DNA from: Enterobacter mori LMG 25706
GTDB lineage: Bacteria > Pseudomonadota > Gammaproteobacteria > Enterobacterales > Enterobacteriaceae
DNA length: 52,367 bases
Assembly (NCBI RefSeq): GCF_000211415.1
Contig: NZ_GL890775.1
Location: 633,124 to 685,490 of the forward strand
Reading direction: 5' to 3'
The notes under the pieces were generated by a model. It saw only the letters and a list, made by a program, of their open reading frames with translations. It was not told where the DNA came from and ran no database searches. The position numbers and the translations under genes were made by a program. The first letter of the stretch is position 1. Every line of letters starts with the position of its first letter. Below are positions 1 through 8,237 of the stretch, piece by piece.

Positions 1-657
1 CTGGCCCGCAGTCTGGCAAAACGTCCGAAATTATTGCTGCTCGACGAACCGATGGGCGCGCTGGATAAAAAGCTGCGCGACCGCATGCAGCTCGAAGTGG
101 TGGACATTCTCGAGCGCGTGGGCGTGACCTGCGTGATGGTTACCCACGACCAGGAAGAGGCGATGACCATGGCCGGACGTATCGCGATCATGAACCGCGG
201 TAAGTTCGTGCAGATCGGCGAGCCGGAAGAGATTTACGAGCATCCGACTACGCGCTACAGCGCGGAGTTTATCGGCTCGGTGAACGTCTTCGAAGGGCTG
301 TTGAAAGATCGTCAGGAAGACGGGCTGGTCATCGAATCGCCGGGGCTGCAGCATCCGCTTAAGGTCGACTCTGATAACTCGGTGTTAGATAACGTGCCGG
401 TCTACGTTGCCCTGCGTCCGGAGAAGATCATGCTCTGCGAGGATCCGCCTGCCGATGGCTATAACTTTGCCGTCGGGGAAGTGGTGCACATTGCCTATCT
501 GGGCGACCTGTCTATTTACCATGTGCGTCTGAAAAGCGGACAAATGCTCAGCGCCCAGTTGCAGAACGAACATCGCTATCGCAAGGGACAGCCGACCTGG
601 GGCGACGAAGTGCGCCTGTGCTGGGACGCGGACAGCTGCGTCGTACTGACGGTATAA
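1..657 (+). CDS. potG: PotG, putrescine ABC transporter ATPase (5' truncated by window)
   Basis: ATP-hydrolysing subunit of the PotFGHI putrescine importer, on the cytoplasmic face of the inner membrane. The frame is open from base 1, so only the C-terminal 218 residues are present and the Walker A motif lies outside. Visible are the end of the signature helix (LARSLAKRP), Walker B (LLLLDEP), D-loop (GALD) and the H-loop (VTHDQEE), followed by a TOBE-type regulatory domain from about residue 130 of the fragment. potH follows after 9 nt with its ribosome site in the gap, as expected for the pot operon. Identification rests on strong similarity to E. coli PotG and on the potH-potI neighbours. 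Confidence 0.96.
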   Translation: MARSLAKRPKLLLLDEPMGALDKKLRDRMQLEVVDILERVGVTCVMVTHDQEEAMTMAGRIAIMNRGKFVQIGEPEEIYEHPTTRYSAEFIGSVNVFEGLLKDRQEDGLVIESPGLQHPLKVDSDNSVLDNVPVYVALRPEKIMLCEDPPADGYNFAVGEVVHIAYLGDLSIYHVRLKSGQMLSAQLQNEHRYRKGQPTWGDEVRLCWDADSCVVLTV

Positions 658-666
658 GGAGCGATC

Positions 667-1620
667 ATGAGTACACTTGAACCTCCAGCCCGCGTCAAAA
701 AACCGGGCGGCTTTGCCCACTGGCTGGCGCGCATGCAGATGAACCACGGCCGCAAGCTGGTGATCGCCATGCCGTATATCTGGCTGATCCTGCTGTTCCT
801 GCTGCCGTTCCTGATTGTTTTCAAGATCAGCCTGGCAGAAATGGCGCGGGCGATCCCGCCGTATACCAACCTGCTGGACTGGGCCGACGGGCAGCTGACG
901 CTGACCTTAAACCTGGGCAATTTCCTGCAGCTCACCGACGACCCGCTCTATTTCGAAGCCTATTTGCAGTCGCTGCAGGTGGCGGCGATCTCGACGATCT
1001 GCTGCCTTCTCATGGGCTATCCGCTGGCCTGGGCGGTCGCGCACAGCAAGCCATCGACGCGTAACATCCTGCTGCTGCTGGTAATTTTGCCGTCGTGGAC
1101 CTCGTTCCTGATCCGCGTTTACGCGTGGATGGGGATCCTGAAAAACAACGGCATACTGAATAACTTTCTGATGTGGCTCGGGGTGATCGACCAGCCGTTG
1201 ACCATCCTGCATACCAACCTTGCGGTCTATATCGGGATTGTTTACGCCTATCTGCCGTTTATGGTGCTGCCGATATACACGGCCCTGACGCGCATTGATT
1301 ACTCGCTGGTGGAAGCGTCGCTCGATCTCGGCGCGCGCCCGTTGAAAACGTTCTTCAGCGTCATTGTCCCGCTGACCAAAGGCGGCATTATCGCCGGGTC
1401 AATGCTGGTCTTTATCCCGGCGGTAGGGGAGCTTGTGATCCCTGAACTGCTCGGCGGCCCGGACAGCATCATGATTGGTCGCGTGCTGTGGCAGGAGTTC
1501 TTCAATAACCGCGACTGGCCGGTGGCCTCGGCGGTGGCAATCGTGATGCTGTTGCTGCTGATCGTGCCGATCATGTGGTTCCACAAGCATCAGCAGAAAC
1601 AGATGGGAGACCACGGATGA
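667..1620 (+). CDS. potH: PotH, putrescine ABC transporter permease
   Basis: One of the two inner-membrane permeases of the PotFGHI putrescine importer. The 317-residue protein has a basic cytoplasmic N-terminus and about six hydrophobic segments, the first at about residues 33-52 (IAMPYIWLILLFLLPFLIVF). The EAA loop that docks on the ATPase is readable as EASLDLGARPLKTFF near residues 217-231. The start is the ATG at 667, preceded by AAGGAGCGATC, a good ribosome site. The stop overlaps the potI start (ATGA), implying translational coupling. Length matches the E. coli protein. Confidence 0.97.
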   Translation: MSTLEPPARVKKPGGFAHWLARMQMNHGRKLVIAMPYIWLILLFLLPFLIVFKISLAEMARAIPPYTNLLDWADGQLTLTLNLGNFLQLTDDPLYFEAYLQSLQVAAISTICCLLMGYPLAWAVAHSKPSTRNILLLLVILPSWTSFLIRVYAWMGILKNNGILNNFLMWLGVIDQPLTILHTNLAVYIGIVYAYLPFMVLPIYTALTRIDYSLVEASLDLGARPLKTFFSVIVPLTKGGIIAGSMLVFIPAVGELVIPELLGGPDSIMIGRVLWQEFFNNRDWPVASAVAIVMLLLLIVPIMWFHKHQQKQMGDHG

Positions 1621-2462
1621 ACAACTTACCGGTAGTGCGCTCCCCGTGGCGAATTGCGATCCTGGTGATTGGCTTTACCTTCCTGTATGCGCCGATGCTG
1701 ATGCTGGTGATCTACTCCTTCAACAGCTCTAAGCTGGTAACGGTCTGGGCGGGCTGGTCGACGCGCTGGTACAGCGAGCTGTTCCACGACGATGCGATGA
1801 TGAGCGCGGTGGGGCTGAGCCTGAGCATTGCCGCCCTGGCGGCCACGATGGCCTGTGTTCTGGGCACCATCGCCGCGCTGGTGATGGTGCGCTTCGGGCG
1901 TTTTCGCGGTTCGAACGGCTTTGCCTTTATGATCACCGCGCCGCTGGTGATGCCGGATGTGATCACCGGCCTGTCGCTGCTGCTGCTGTTCGTTGCCCTG
2001 GCGCACGCCATCGGCTGGCCGGCGGATCGCGGCATGCTCACCATCTGGCTGGCCCACGTCACCTTCTGTACCGCCTACGTGGCGGTGGTGATCTCGTCAC
2101 GTCTGCGCGAGCTGGATCGCTCTATTGAGGAGGCTGCGATGGATCTCGGCGCTACGCCGCTGAAGGTCTTCTTCATCATCACGCTGCCGATGATTATGCC
2201 TGCGGTGATCTCCGGCTGGCTGCTGGCGTTTACGCTCTCGCTCGACGATCTGGTTATCGCCAGTTTCGTTTCCGGGCCGGGCGCGACGACGCTGCCAATG
2301 CTGGTCTTCTCCAGCGTGCGTATGGGGGTGAATCCGGAGATCAACGCCCTGGCGTCAATTATCCTCGGCGTAGTCGGAATTGTCGGATTTATCGCCTGGT
2401 ATTTGATGGCGCGCGCGGAAAAGCAGCGGGTGCGTGATATCCAGCGTGCAAGACGCGGCTGA
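1617..2462 (+). CDS. potI: PotI, putrescine ABC transporter permease
   Basis: Second permease of the putrescine importer, 281 residues from the ATG at 1617, which overlaps the potH stop by 4 nt. Six or so membrane helices are evident, as is the EAA loop (EEAAMDLGATPLKVFF, about residues 171-186). A longer in-frame reading upstream would run into potH and is rejected because the family begins at MNNLPVVRSPWR. It ends the operon: a strong hairpin with a T tract follows 21 nt after the stop. Confidence 0.97.
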   Translation: MNNLPVVRSPWRIAILVIGFTFLYAPMLMLVIYSFNSSKLVTVWAGWSTRWYSELFHDDAMMSAVGLSLSIAALAATMACVLGTIAALVMVRFGRFRGSNGFAFMITAPLVMPDVITGLSLLLLFVALAHAIGWPADRGMLTIWLAHVTFCTAYVAVVISSRLRELDRSIEEAAMDLGATPLKVFFIITLPMIMPAVISGWLLAFTLSLDDLVIASFVSGPGATTLPMLVFSSVRMGVNPEINALASIILGVVGIVGFIAWYLMARAEKQRVRDIQRARRG

Positions 2463-2483
2463 AGCATTTAAAATTTCCAGTGA

Positions 2484-2512
2484 AGTGCCGCGCATGACGC
2501 GGCACTGTTTTT
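2484..2512 (+). terminator. Rho-independent terminator after potI
   Basis: A perfect 9-bp stem (AGTGCCGCG / CGCGGCACT) with a CATGA loop is followed by GTTTTT. It lies between potI and ybjO and should separate ybjO from the pot operon. Confidence 0.88.
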
Positions 2513-2527
2513 CAGGGAAGTAAAACA

Positions 2528-3001
2528 TTGGGATTCTTTCAAAAAACACGTCATACGCATGCTCGTCCGAACGTTCCTGCGCTGGTGCAGGTGGCGGCGC
2601 TCGCCATTATTATGATCCGCTGTCTGGACGTGCTGATGATTCTGAACACCTTAGGCGTCCACGGCATCGGTGAATTCATTCACCGCAGCGTACAGACGTG
2701 GAATCTGACGCTGGTTTTTTTGAGCAGCCTGGTGCTGGTGTTTATTGAAATCTACTGTGCATTCTCGCTGGTCAAAGGGCGCAACTGGGCGCGCTGGGTC
2801 TATCTGCTGACGCAAATCATTGCTGCGGGTTATTTGTGGGCGGCTTCGCTGGGCTACGGATATCCTGAACTGTTTAGCATTCCCGGTGGTTCCCGGCGGG
2901 AAATTTTCCAGTCGCTGGTGATGCAAAAGCTTCCGGATATGCTGGTGCTCTGCCTGCTTTATATCCCGGCTTCCAGTCGGAGATTCTTCCGCCTGCAATA
3001 A
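2528..3001 (+). CDS. ybjO: YbjO, small inner-membrane protein (DUF2593)
   Basis: 157-residue predicted inner-membrane protein of unknown function, collinear with E. coli YbjO. Four hydrophobic segments are visible (roughly residues 18-40, 60-80, 85-107 and 132-148). The only plausible start is the TTG at 2528: AGGGAAG lies 7 nt upstream and no ATG or GTG occurs in frame before the preceding terminator. Similarity to YbjO begins at residue 2 (GFFQKT). It stands alone between the potI terminator and an ERIC element. The start codon is the uncertain part. Confidence 0.87.
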   Translation: MGFFQKTRHTHARPNVPALVQVAALAIIMIRCLDVLMILNTLGVHGIGEFIHRSVQTWNLTLVFLSSLVLVFIEIYCAFSLVKGRNWARWVYLLTQIIAAGYLWAASLGYGYPELFSIPGGSRREIFQSLVMQKLPDMLVLCLLYIPASSRRFFRLQ

Positions 3002-3006
3002 TGTGT

Positions 3007-3132
3007 ATACACGTCATCCTTCAAGCCGTCTCTGCGTTGGCCGCGTCTGCTCACCCCAGTCACTTACTTGAGTAAGCTCCTGGGGATTCTCAGACTTGCC
3101 GCCTTGATACAACTTGAATGATTTTGTGTATA
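3007..3132. repeat. ERIC (IRU) element, copy 1
   Basis: A 126-bp imperfect palindrome with ends TATACACGTCATCCTTCAAG and CTTGAATGATTTTGTGTATA. The core carries the two hallmark ERIC strings, CACCCCAGTCACTTACTT and GTAAGCTCCTGGGGATTC. It fills the ybjO-rlmC gap, and its right edge overlaps a TATAAT hexamer. Confidence 0.95.
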
Positions 3133-3136
3133 TAAT
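3131..3136 (+). promoter_or_regulatory. Candidate -10 box of rlmC at the ERIC edge
   Basis: A perfect TATAAT lies 30 nt before the rlmC ATG, with its first two bases inside the ERIC terminal repeat. The nearest -35-like strings (TTGATA at 3104, TTGAAT at 3114) give spacings of 21 and 11 bp, both poor, so the promoter call is tentative. Confidence 0.4.
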
Positions 3137-3166
3137 CGCAGCCCTCGTGATTCTTAAGGTTTTCAT

Positions 3167-4306
3167 ATGCAGTGCGCACTCTTTGACGCCGGACGCTGCC
3201 GCTCCTGTCAGTGGATAGAACAGCCGGTCTCTCAACAACTCACCGCCAAAATGGCCGACCTGCAACAGCTGCTGGCAGCACACGCGGTGGGCGAGTGGTG
3301 CGCACCCGTCAGCGGCCCGGAGCAGGGCTTTCGCAACAAAGCCAAAATGGTGGTCAGCGGCAGCGTTGAAAAACCGCTGCTGGGAATGCTGCACCGCGAC
3401 GGTACGCCTGAAGACTTAACCGACTGTCCGCTTTATCCCGCCTCGTTTGAGCCCGTCTTTGCCGCACTGAAACCGTTTATCGCGCGTGCGGGCTTAACGC
3501 CTTACAACGTCGCCCGCAAGCGCGGCGAGCTGAAATACCTTCTGCTGACCGAAAGCCAGAAAGACGGCGGCATGATGCTGCGCTTCGTGCTGCGCTCCGA
3601 ATCCAAGCTGGAGCAGCTGCGCGCGGCGATACCGTGGCTGCAGGAACAGCTTGTGCAGCTTAAGGTCATTACCGCAAATATTCAGCCGGTGCATATGGCG
3701 ATCTTGGAGGGGGAGAAAGAGATTTTCTCCACCGACCAGCACGCGCTGGCCGAGAATTTCAACGGTGTGCCGCTGTGGATCCGCCCGCAAAGCTTCTTCC
3801 AGACTAACCCGGCCGTGGCGAGCAGTCTGTACGCCACCGCCCGCGACTGGGTGCGTGCGTTAAACATCCAGCATATGTGGGATCTGTTCTGCGGCGTGGG
3901 CGGCTTTGGCCTGCACTGCGCGACGCCAGAAATGCAGCTCACCGGAATTGAGATCTCCGCCGAAGCGATTGCCTGCGCGAAACAGTCCGCCGCCGAGCTG
4001 GGGTTAACGAATCTGCGCTTCCAGGCGCTGGACTCCACGCAGTTCGCCACCGGGCAGGGCAACGTGCCGGAACTGGTGCTGGTGAACCCGCCGCGTCGTG
4101 GCATCGGAAAGGCGCTGTGCGACTACCTGAGCCAGATGGCACCGGAATACATCGTCTATTCCAGCTGTAACGCGCAGACCATGGCGAAAGACATCGCTAA
4201 CCTGCCGGGCTACCGCATTGAACGCGTGCAGCTTTTCGATATGTTCCCGCATACCGCGCATTATGAAGTGTTGACGTTGTTAATCCGTAGGCCGGGTAAG
4301 GCGTAG
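3167..4306 (+). CDS. rlmC: RlmC, 23S rRNA (uracil-747-C5)-methyltransferase
   Basis: SAM-dependent enzyme that methylates C5 of U747 in 23S rRNA (formerly RumB). The four cysteines of the RlmC/RlmD iron-sulfur site are present at C3, C11, C14 and C87. The SAM motif [15 protein letters not shown] and the catalytic YSSCN with Cys334 are intact. At 379 residues it is a few longer than E. coli RlmC (375): the terminal RRPGKA and stop codon are read from a REP element. The start is the ATG at 3167 with AAGG 6 nt upstream. Confidence 0.97.
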   Translation: MQCALFDAGRCRSCQWIEQPVSQQLTAKMADLQQLLAAHAVGEWCAPVSGPEQGFRNKAKMVVSGSVEKPLLGMLHRDGTPEDLTDCPLYPASFEPVFAALKPFIARAGLTPYNVARKRGELKYLLLTESQKDGGMMLRFVLRSESKLEQLRAAIPWLQEQLVQLKVITANIQPVHMAILEGEKEIFSTDQHALAENFNGVPLWIRPQSFFQTNPAVASSLYATARDWVRALNIQHMWDLFCGVGGFGLHCATPEMQLTGIEISAEAIACAKQSAAELGLTNLRFQALDSTQFATGQGNVPELVLVNPPRRGIGKALCDYLSQMAPEYIVYSSCNAQTMAKDIANLPGYRIERVQLFDMFPHTAHYEVLTLLIRRPGKA

Positions 4307-4319
4307 CCGCCACCCGGCA
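4287..4319. repeat. REP element overlapping the rlmC 3' end
   Basis: GCCGGGTaaggcgtagccgccACCCGGC palindrome of the enterobacterial REP type. Its left half is inside rlmC and supplies the stop codon. Confidence 0.9.
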
Positions 4320-4372
4320 TGACCCCCGGACAATGTTCAACAAAATGTGAACTCTTCATCCCTGCGAAATCA

Positions 4373-4409
4373 GGTAAGCTTACGTCATAAGAAATGAATA
4401 AGGCTTACC
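4373..4409 (+). promoter_or_regulatory. Inverted repeat in the leader of the response regulator
   Basis: GGTAAGC (4373-4379) and its exact complement GCTTACC (4403-4409) flank 23 nt. The right arm overlaps the ribosome site (AAGG) and abuts the ATG at 4411. It could be an operator for autoregulation or a weak leader hairpin; seven base pairs could also be chance. Confidence 0.35.
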
Positions 4410-4410
4410 C

Positions 4411-5118
4411 ATGAAGCAGATCCTGCTGGTGGAAGACGACCACGACATCGCGGCGCTTCTGCGACTCAATTTAGAAGATGAAGGCTACGCCATCACCCAC
4501 GAGCCCGACGGGGGCAACGCCCTGCAGCGTCTTGAAAAACAGCCGTGGGATGCGGTGATCCTCGACCTGATGCTGCCCAACGTTGACGGTCTGGAGATTT
4601 GCCGCCGCATCCGTCAGATGACGCGCTACCTGCCGGTCATTATCATCAGCGCCCGCAGCAGCGAAACCGACCGCATTACGGGGCTGGAAACCGGCGCCGA
4701 TGACTATCTGGCTAAGCCGTTCTCGGTGCAGGAGCTGATTGCGCGCATTAAAGCACTGTTCCGCCGCCAGCAGGCGATGGGGCAGGCGCAAACTGACGGT
4801 CAAATTCAGGCTCACGGGCTGACTATCGATCCGCTGGCGCGCAGCGTGCTGCTTCACGGCCAGGTGGTGGATCTCACGCCGCGTGAATTCGAGCTGCTGT
4901 ACTTCTTTGCCCGTCATCCAGGCGAGGTGTTTTCCCGGTTAGCGCTGCTGGAGCAGGTCTGGGGCTATCAGCACGAAGGCTATGAGCACACTGTTAACAC
5001 CCATATCAACCGCCTGCGCATCAAGATTGAGAAGGACGCCGCCGAGCCGGAGATTATTTGCACCGTCTGGGGCAAGGGCTATAAATTTGCGGAGCCAAAT
5101 CATGATGCGCCGCTTTAG
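4411..5118 (+). CDS. OmpR-family response regulator
   Basis: 235-residue DNA-binding response regulator. The receiver domain (about 1-120) has the acidic pocket E8/D9, phospho-acceptor D52 (LDLMLPNVDG), S80 and K102 (LAKPF). The C-terminal winged helix (about 135-230) carries the OmpR/PhoB signature LTPREFELLYFFARHPGEVFS. The kinase gene overlaps its 3' end by 17 nt, so the pair is one operon. No equivalent lies between rlmC and artJ in E. coli K-12. I do not recognise the specific system or its stimulus and give no symbol. An inverted repeat sits just before the start codon. Confidence 0.93.
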   Translation: MKQILLVEDDHDIAALLRLNLEDEGYAITHEPDGGNALQRLEKQPWDAVILDLMLPNVDGLEICRRIRQMTRYLPVIIISARSSETDRITGLETGADDYLAKPFSVQELIARIKALFRRQQAMGQAQTDGQIQAHGLTIDPLARSVLLHGQVVDLTPREFELLYFFARHPGEVFSRLALLEQVWGYQHEGYEHTVNTHINRLRIKIEKDAAEPEIICTVWGKGYKFAEPNHDAPL

Positions 5119-6571
5119 CCTGAGCCAGCGCCTGACGCTACTGTTCATCCTGCTGATGATGCTCTGCGCCACCGTCGCCTGCGCGGTACAGCTCTACAGC
5201 AGCACGCAGTACGGTAACGCGATGGTGCAGCGGCTGTCGGGCGGGCTGGCGCAGCAGATCGTCCAGCGCGAACCGATTCTGGACGCACAGGGGAAGGTGG
5301 ACCGAACGTCACTCAAGCCGCTGTTTGACCGGCTGATGACCTTTAATCCAAGCGTTGAGCTGTACGTCGTCTCCCCGGATGGCGATATCCTGGCCGATGC
5401 CGCACCGCCGGGCCATATTCAGCGGCAAAAAATCGACCTGGCGCCGGTTCAGACCTTCCTGAGCGGTACCGCTATTCCGGTATTGGGCGACGATCCGCGA
5501 AGCCAGAATAAAAAAGTCTTTAGTGCCACGCCGCTGCGGCAGGACGGCGAGCTAAAAGGCTATCTGTACATTATTTTGCAGGGCGAGGAGTCGAACGCGC
5601 TGGCGGAGATGGCCTGGCATAAGGCGCTGTGGAGCACGGTGCTGTGGTCACTGCTGTGGGTCGCGCTGTTTGGCCTGCTGGCGGGCCTGCTGGTCTGGTA
5701 CTGGGTCACGCGCCCGGTAAAAGAGCTGACGGTCGAAGTCGCGGGGCTGGATCGGGACAGCATGAGCGCAATCAGGCAGCTGGCCGTAGAGACGCCGGAT
5801 GCGACGGCAAAGGATGAAGTGGCGCTCCTGCGCAACAGCTTTATCGAACTGGCACGCAAAATCACCCAACAGTGGGACCAACTGGCCGACAGCGATCGCC
5901 AGCGCCGGGAGTTTATCGCCAACATTTCGCACGACCTTCGCACGCCGCTGACCTCGCTGCTGGGCTATCTGGAAACCCTGTCGCTAAAATCCACGACCCT
6001 GACGCCGCAGGAACACCAGCAGTATCTCGCTACCGCGCTGCGTCAGGGTCAAAAAGTCCGTCATCTGTCGCAGCAGCTGTTTGAGCTGGCGCGCCTGGAG
6101 CATGGCGGCATAAAGCCGCAGCGCGAGCGGTTTGCGATGGCGGAGCTGATTTCCGACGTGGCGCAGAAGTTTGAGCTCACCGCCCGCACGCGCGAGGTGA
6201 ATCTGCATATTGACGTGCCGGGACTGCTGCCGCAGGTGTTTGCCGATGTGTCGATGATCGAGCGGGTGGTGACTAATCTGCTGGATAACGCGATGCGCCA
6301 TACGCCGACCGGCGGGGAAATTCGTCTGGCGGTCTGGCAGGAGAATGAACAGCTTCAGGTCGAAGTGGCAGACAGCGGAACGGGCGTCGATGCCGCGCTG
6401 CGAGACGATCTGTTCCAACGGCCGTCGGCATTGACGACCCAGGCATCGCGTGAGAATCGCGGCGGGTTAGGGCTGCTTATTGTGAAGCGAATGCTGGAGC
6501 TGCACGGGGGCGGGATCAGGCTGATGGAGTCGGTGAGCGGGGCGCGGTTCAGGTTCTTTGTGCCGTTGTGA
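5102..6571 (+). CDS. Membrane sensor histidine kinase
   Basis: Inner-membrane sensor kinase, 489 residues from the ATG at 5102 (5105 is equally possible). It has a transmembrane segment at about 10-31, a periplasmic region of about 150 residues, a second membrane segment at about 178-200, then a HAMP linker (VTRPVKELTVE). The H-box FIANISHDLRTPLTS has phospho-acceptor His277. The N-box is LLDNAMRHTP, and the G1 and G2 boxes are DSGTG and GGLGL. It overlaps the response-regulator gene by 17 nt and is its partner. A frame reaching back to 4982 lies inside the regulator gene and was not used. The ligand is unknown. Confidence 0.92.
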   Translation: MMRRFSLSQRLTLLFILLMMLCATVACAVQLYSSTQYGNAMVQRLSGGLAQQIVQREPILDAQGKVDRTSLKPLFDRLMTFNPSVELYVVSPDGDILADAAPPGHIQRQKIDLAPVQTFLSGTAIPVLGDDPRSQNKKVFSATPLRQDGELKGYLYIILQGEESNALAEMAWHKALWSTVLWSLLWVALFGLLAGLLVWYWVTRPVKELTVEVAGLDRDSMSAIRQLAVETPDATAKDEVALLRNSFIELARKITQQWDQLADSDRQRREFIANISHDLRTPLTSLLGYLETLSLKSTTLTPQEHQQYLATALRQGQKVRHLSQQLFELARLEHGGIKPQRERFAMAELISDVAQKFELTARTREVNLHIDVPGLLPQVFADVSMIERVVTNLLDNAMRHTPTGGEIRLAVWQENEQLQVEVADSGTGVDAALRDDLFQRPSALTTQASRENRGGLGLLIVKRMLELHGGGIRLMESVSGARFRFFVPL

Positions 6572-6576
6572 GAGAG

Positions 6577-6650
6577 TGCCGGGTGGCGCTGCGCTTACCC
6601 GGCCTACAACTCCCCCCGTAGGCCGGGTAAGGCGCAGCCGTCACCCGGCA
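6577..6650. repeat. BIME: two REP units in opposite orientation
   Basis: GCCGGGTggcgctgcgcttACCCGGC (from 6577) and the inverted unit GCCGGGTaaggcgcagccgtcACCCGGC (to 6650) are joined by a short spacer. The element separates the convergent kinase and artJ genes and may protect both mRNA 3' ends. Confidence 0.9.
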
Positions 6651-6657
6651 AAAACCA

Positions 6658-7389
6658 TTACTGCGGGAACCACTGGTCGCTGATTTTCTGATACGTACCG
6701 TCCGCTTTAATCGCTTTCAGCGCGCCGTTCAGTTTTTCCAGCAGGGCCTTGTTATCAGGACGTACCGCGATACCCAGGCCTGTACCAAAGTACTGCGGAT
6801 CGGTCACTTTCTCGGTTGCCGTGCCCAGCTGCGGATTGGTTTTCAGCCATTCGTTCACCACGGCGGTGTCACCGAATACACCGTCGATACGGCCATTTTT
6901 CAGGTCGATAATCGCGTTCTGGTAGCTGTCATAGGCCACGGTTTTCACTTCAGGATGTTTGTCCTGCAGGTATTTCTGGTGCGTGGTGCCGTTTTCCATT
7001 CCGATGCGTTTGCCTTTCAGCTGATCGAAAGAGGTATAAGCGCCTTTCTTCGCAATCACCACCGCCGAGTTGGCGTAGTATGGGTCGGTGAAGGAGACCT
7101 GCTTGCTGCGCTCAGGCGTGATGTCCATCCCGGAAATCACCGCATCGTATTTTTTGAATTTCAGCGACGGGATCAGGCTGTCGAAGGCATGGTTGGTAAA
7201 GGTGCAGTCGGCCTGCATCTGTTTGCACAGCGCTTTCGCCAGGTCGATGTCGAAACCGACGATCTGGTTGCTGGCATCCAGCGATTCAAACGGCGGATAG
7301 GTGGCGGAAACGCCAAAATTGATTTTATCCGCAGCGGATGCGCCAGCGGCGAAGGTTGCCAGTAATGCGGCCAGAACTAACTTTTTCAT
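6658..7389 (-). CDS. artJ: ArtJ, periplasmic arginine-binding protein
   Basis: Solute-binding protein that captures L-arginine for the ArtPMQ transporter. It has a 19-residue signal peptide (MKKLVLAALLATFAAGASA) and the family-3 signature YPPFESLDASNQIVGFDIDLAK. The 243-residue length equals E. coli ArtJ, and similarity is high throughout. It is transcribed alone and leftward, after the artM terminator. Paired ARG-box-like sequences lie 70-108 nt upstream, consistent with the ArgR repression known for E. coli artJ. ArtI at 8960-9691 is a close paralogue. Confidence 0.97.
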   Translation of the reverse strand: MKKLVLAALLATFAAGASAADKINFGVSATYPPFESLDASNQIVGFDIDLAKALCKQMQADCTFTNHAFDSLIPSLKFKKYDAVISGMDITPERSKQVSFTDPYYANSAVVIAKKGAYTSFDQLKGKRIGMENGTTHQKYLQDKHPEVKTVAYDSYQNAIIDLKNGRIDGVFGDTAVVNEWLKTNPQLGTATEKVTDPQYFGTGLGIAVRPDNKALLEKLNGALKAIKADGTYQKISDQWFPQ

Positions 7390-7458
7390 TGTAATGCTCC
7401 CGTCTGTCTATCTTGTCATTATGCGCCGTGTCTGCGGCATGGATGTACAATGCCAGTT

Positions 7459-7497
7459 AATGAATTTATATGCAATAAATATGATTAAATATTGTAT
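7459..7497 (-). promoter_or_regulatory. Paired ARG boxes (ArgR operator) of artJ
   Basis: Two 18-bp sequences, AATGAATTTATATGCAAT (7459-7476) and TATGATTAAATATTGTAT (7480-7497), resemble the ARG-box consensus (WNTGAATWWWWATTCANW). They are separated by exactly 3 bp, the spacing typical of ArgR operators. The first is the better match. Position upstream of artJ fits known regulation. Confidence 0.75.
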
Positions 7498-7504
7498 ATC
7501 ATAC

Positions 7505-7537
7505 AAAAAAAAGCGGATAACCCATCAGGTTACCCGC
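7505..7537 (-). terminator. Terminator of artPIQM
   Basis: On the minus strand, GCGGGTAACC-TGAT-GGGTTATCCGC is followed by eight T residues. It lies just past the artM stop and before the artJ promoter. Confidence 0.88.
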
Positions 7538-7568
7538 CTTTGATATACAGATTTATGCATTTGGCAGG

Positions 7569-8237
7569 TTAATTTCTGCGCTCAAACGCCAACGCTTTAC
7601 GCTCGATCAGGCGCATCATCAGCGTCAACAGACCGTTGACCACCAGATACACCAGCCCTGCCGCCCCAAACACCATGACGTCGTAGGTGCGTCCGTACAG
7701 CAGCTGTCCGTGGCCCATCACTTCCATCAGCGTGATGGTGTAGGCCAGAGACGTACTCTTGAACACCAGCACCACTTCGTTGGAATAGGAGGAGAGCGCG
7801 CGCTTGAAGGCATACGGCAGCAGGATCGCCAGCGTGTCTTTCTTGCTCATGCCCAGCGCCCCGCAGGACTGCCACTGTCCTTCAGGAATGGCGCGGATCG
7901 CCCCGTAGAACAGCTGGGTGGTATAGGCCGCACTGTTCAATGAGAGCGCAATCAGGGCGCACAGCCACGGCTCAGAGAGCAGATGCCAGATAACCGGATA
8001 CTCCTGCAGCGACGGGAACTGGCCCGGGCCATAGTAAATCAGGAAGATCTGCACCAGCAGCGGCGTGCCGGTAAACAGGGTGATGTAGGCACGCACGATC
8101 CACACCAGCACCGGCGTTTTCAGCGTCAGGATGATGGTGAAGATCAGCGCCAGGATCAGCGCCACGACGATGGACGCCACGGTCAGCGTCAGGCTGGTGT
8201 GCAGCCCCTTCATCAGCTCGGGTAAGTAGTCAAGCAT
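7569..8237 (-). CDS. artM: ArtM, arginine ABC transporter permease
   Basis: Inner-membrane permease of the arginine importer, 222 residues as in E. coli. Membrane segments are clear, and the EAA-type loop reads AIRAIPEGQWQSCGALGMSK (about residues 113-132). Its ATG overlaps the artQ stop by one base (TGATG), so the two permeases are translationally coupled. It is last in artPIQM and is followed by a terminator. Confidence 0.97.
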   Translation of the reverse strand: MLDYLPELMKGLHTSLTLTVASIVVALILALIFTIILTLKTPVLVWIVRAYITLFTGTPLLVQIFLIYYGPGQFPSLQEYPVIWHLLSEPWLCALIALSLNSAAYTTQLFYGAIRAIPEGQWQSCGALGMSKKDTLAILLPYAFKRALSSYSNEVVLVFKSTSLAYTITLMEVMGHGQLLYGRTYDVMVFGAAGLVYLVVNGLLTLMMRLIERKALAFERRN

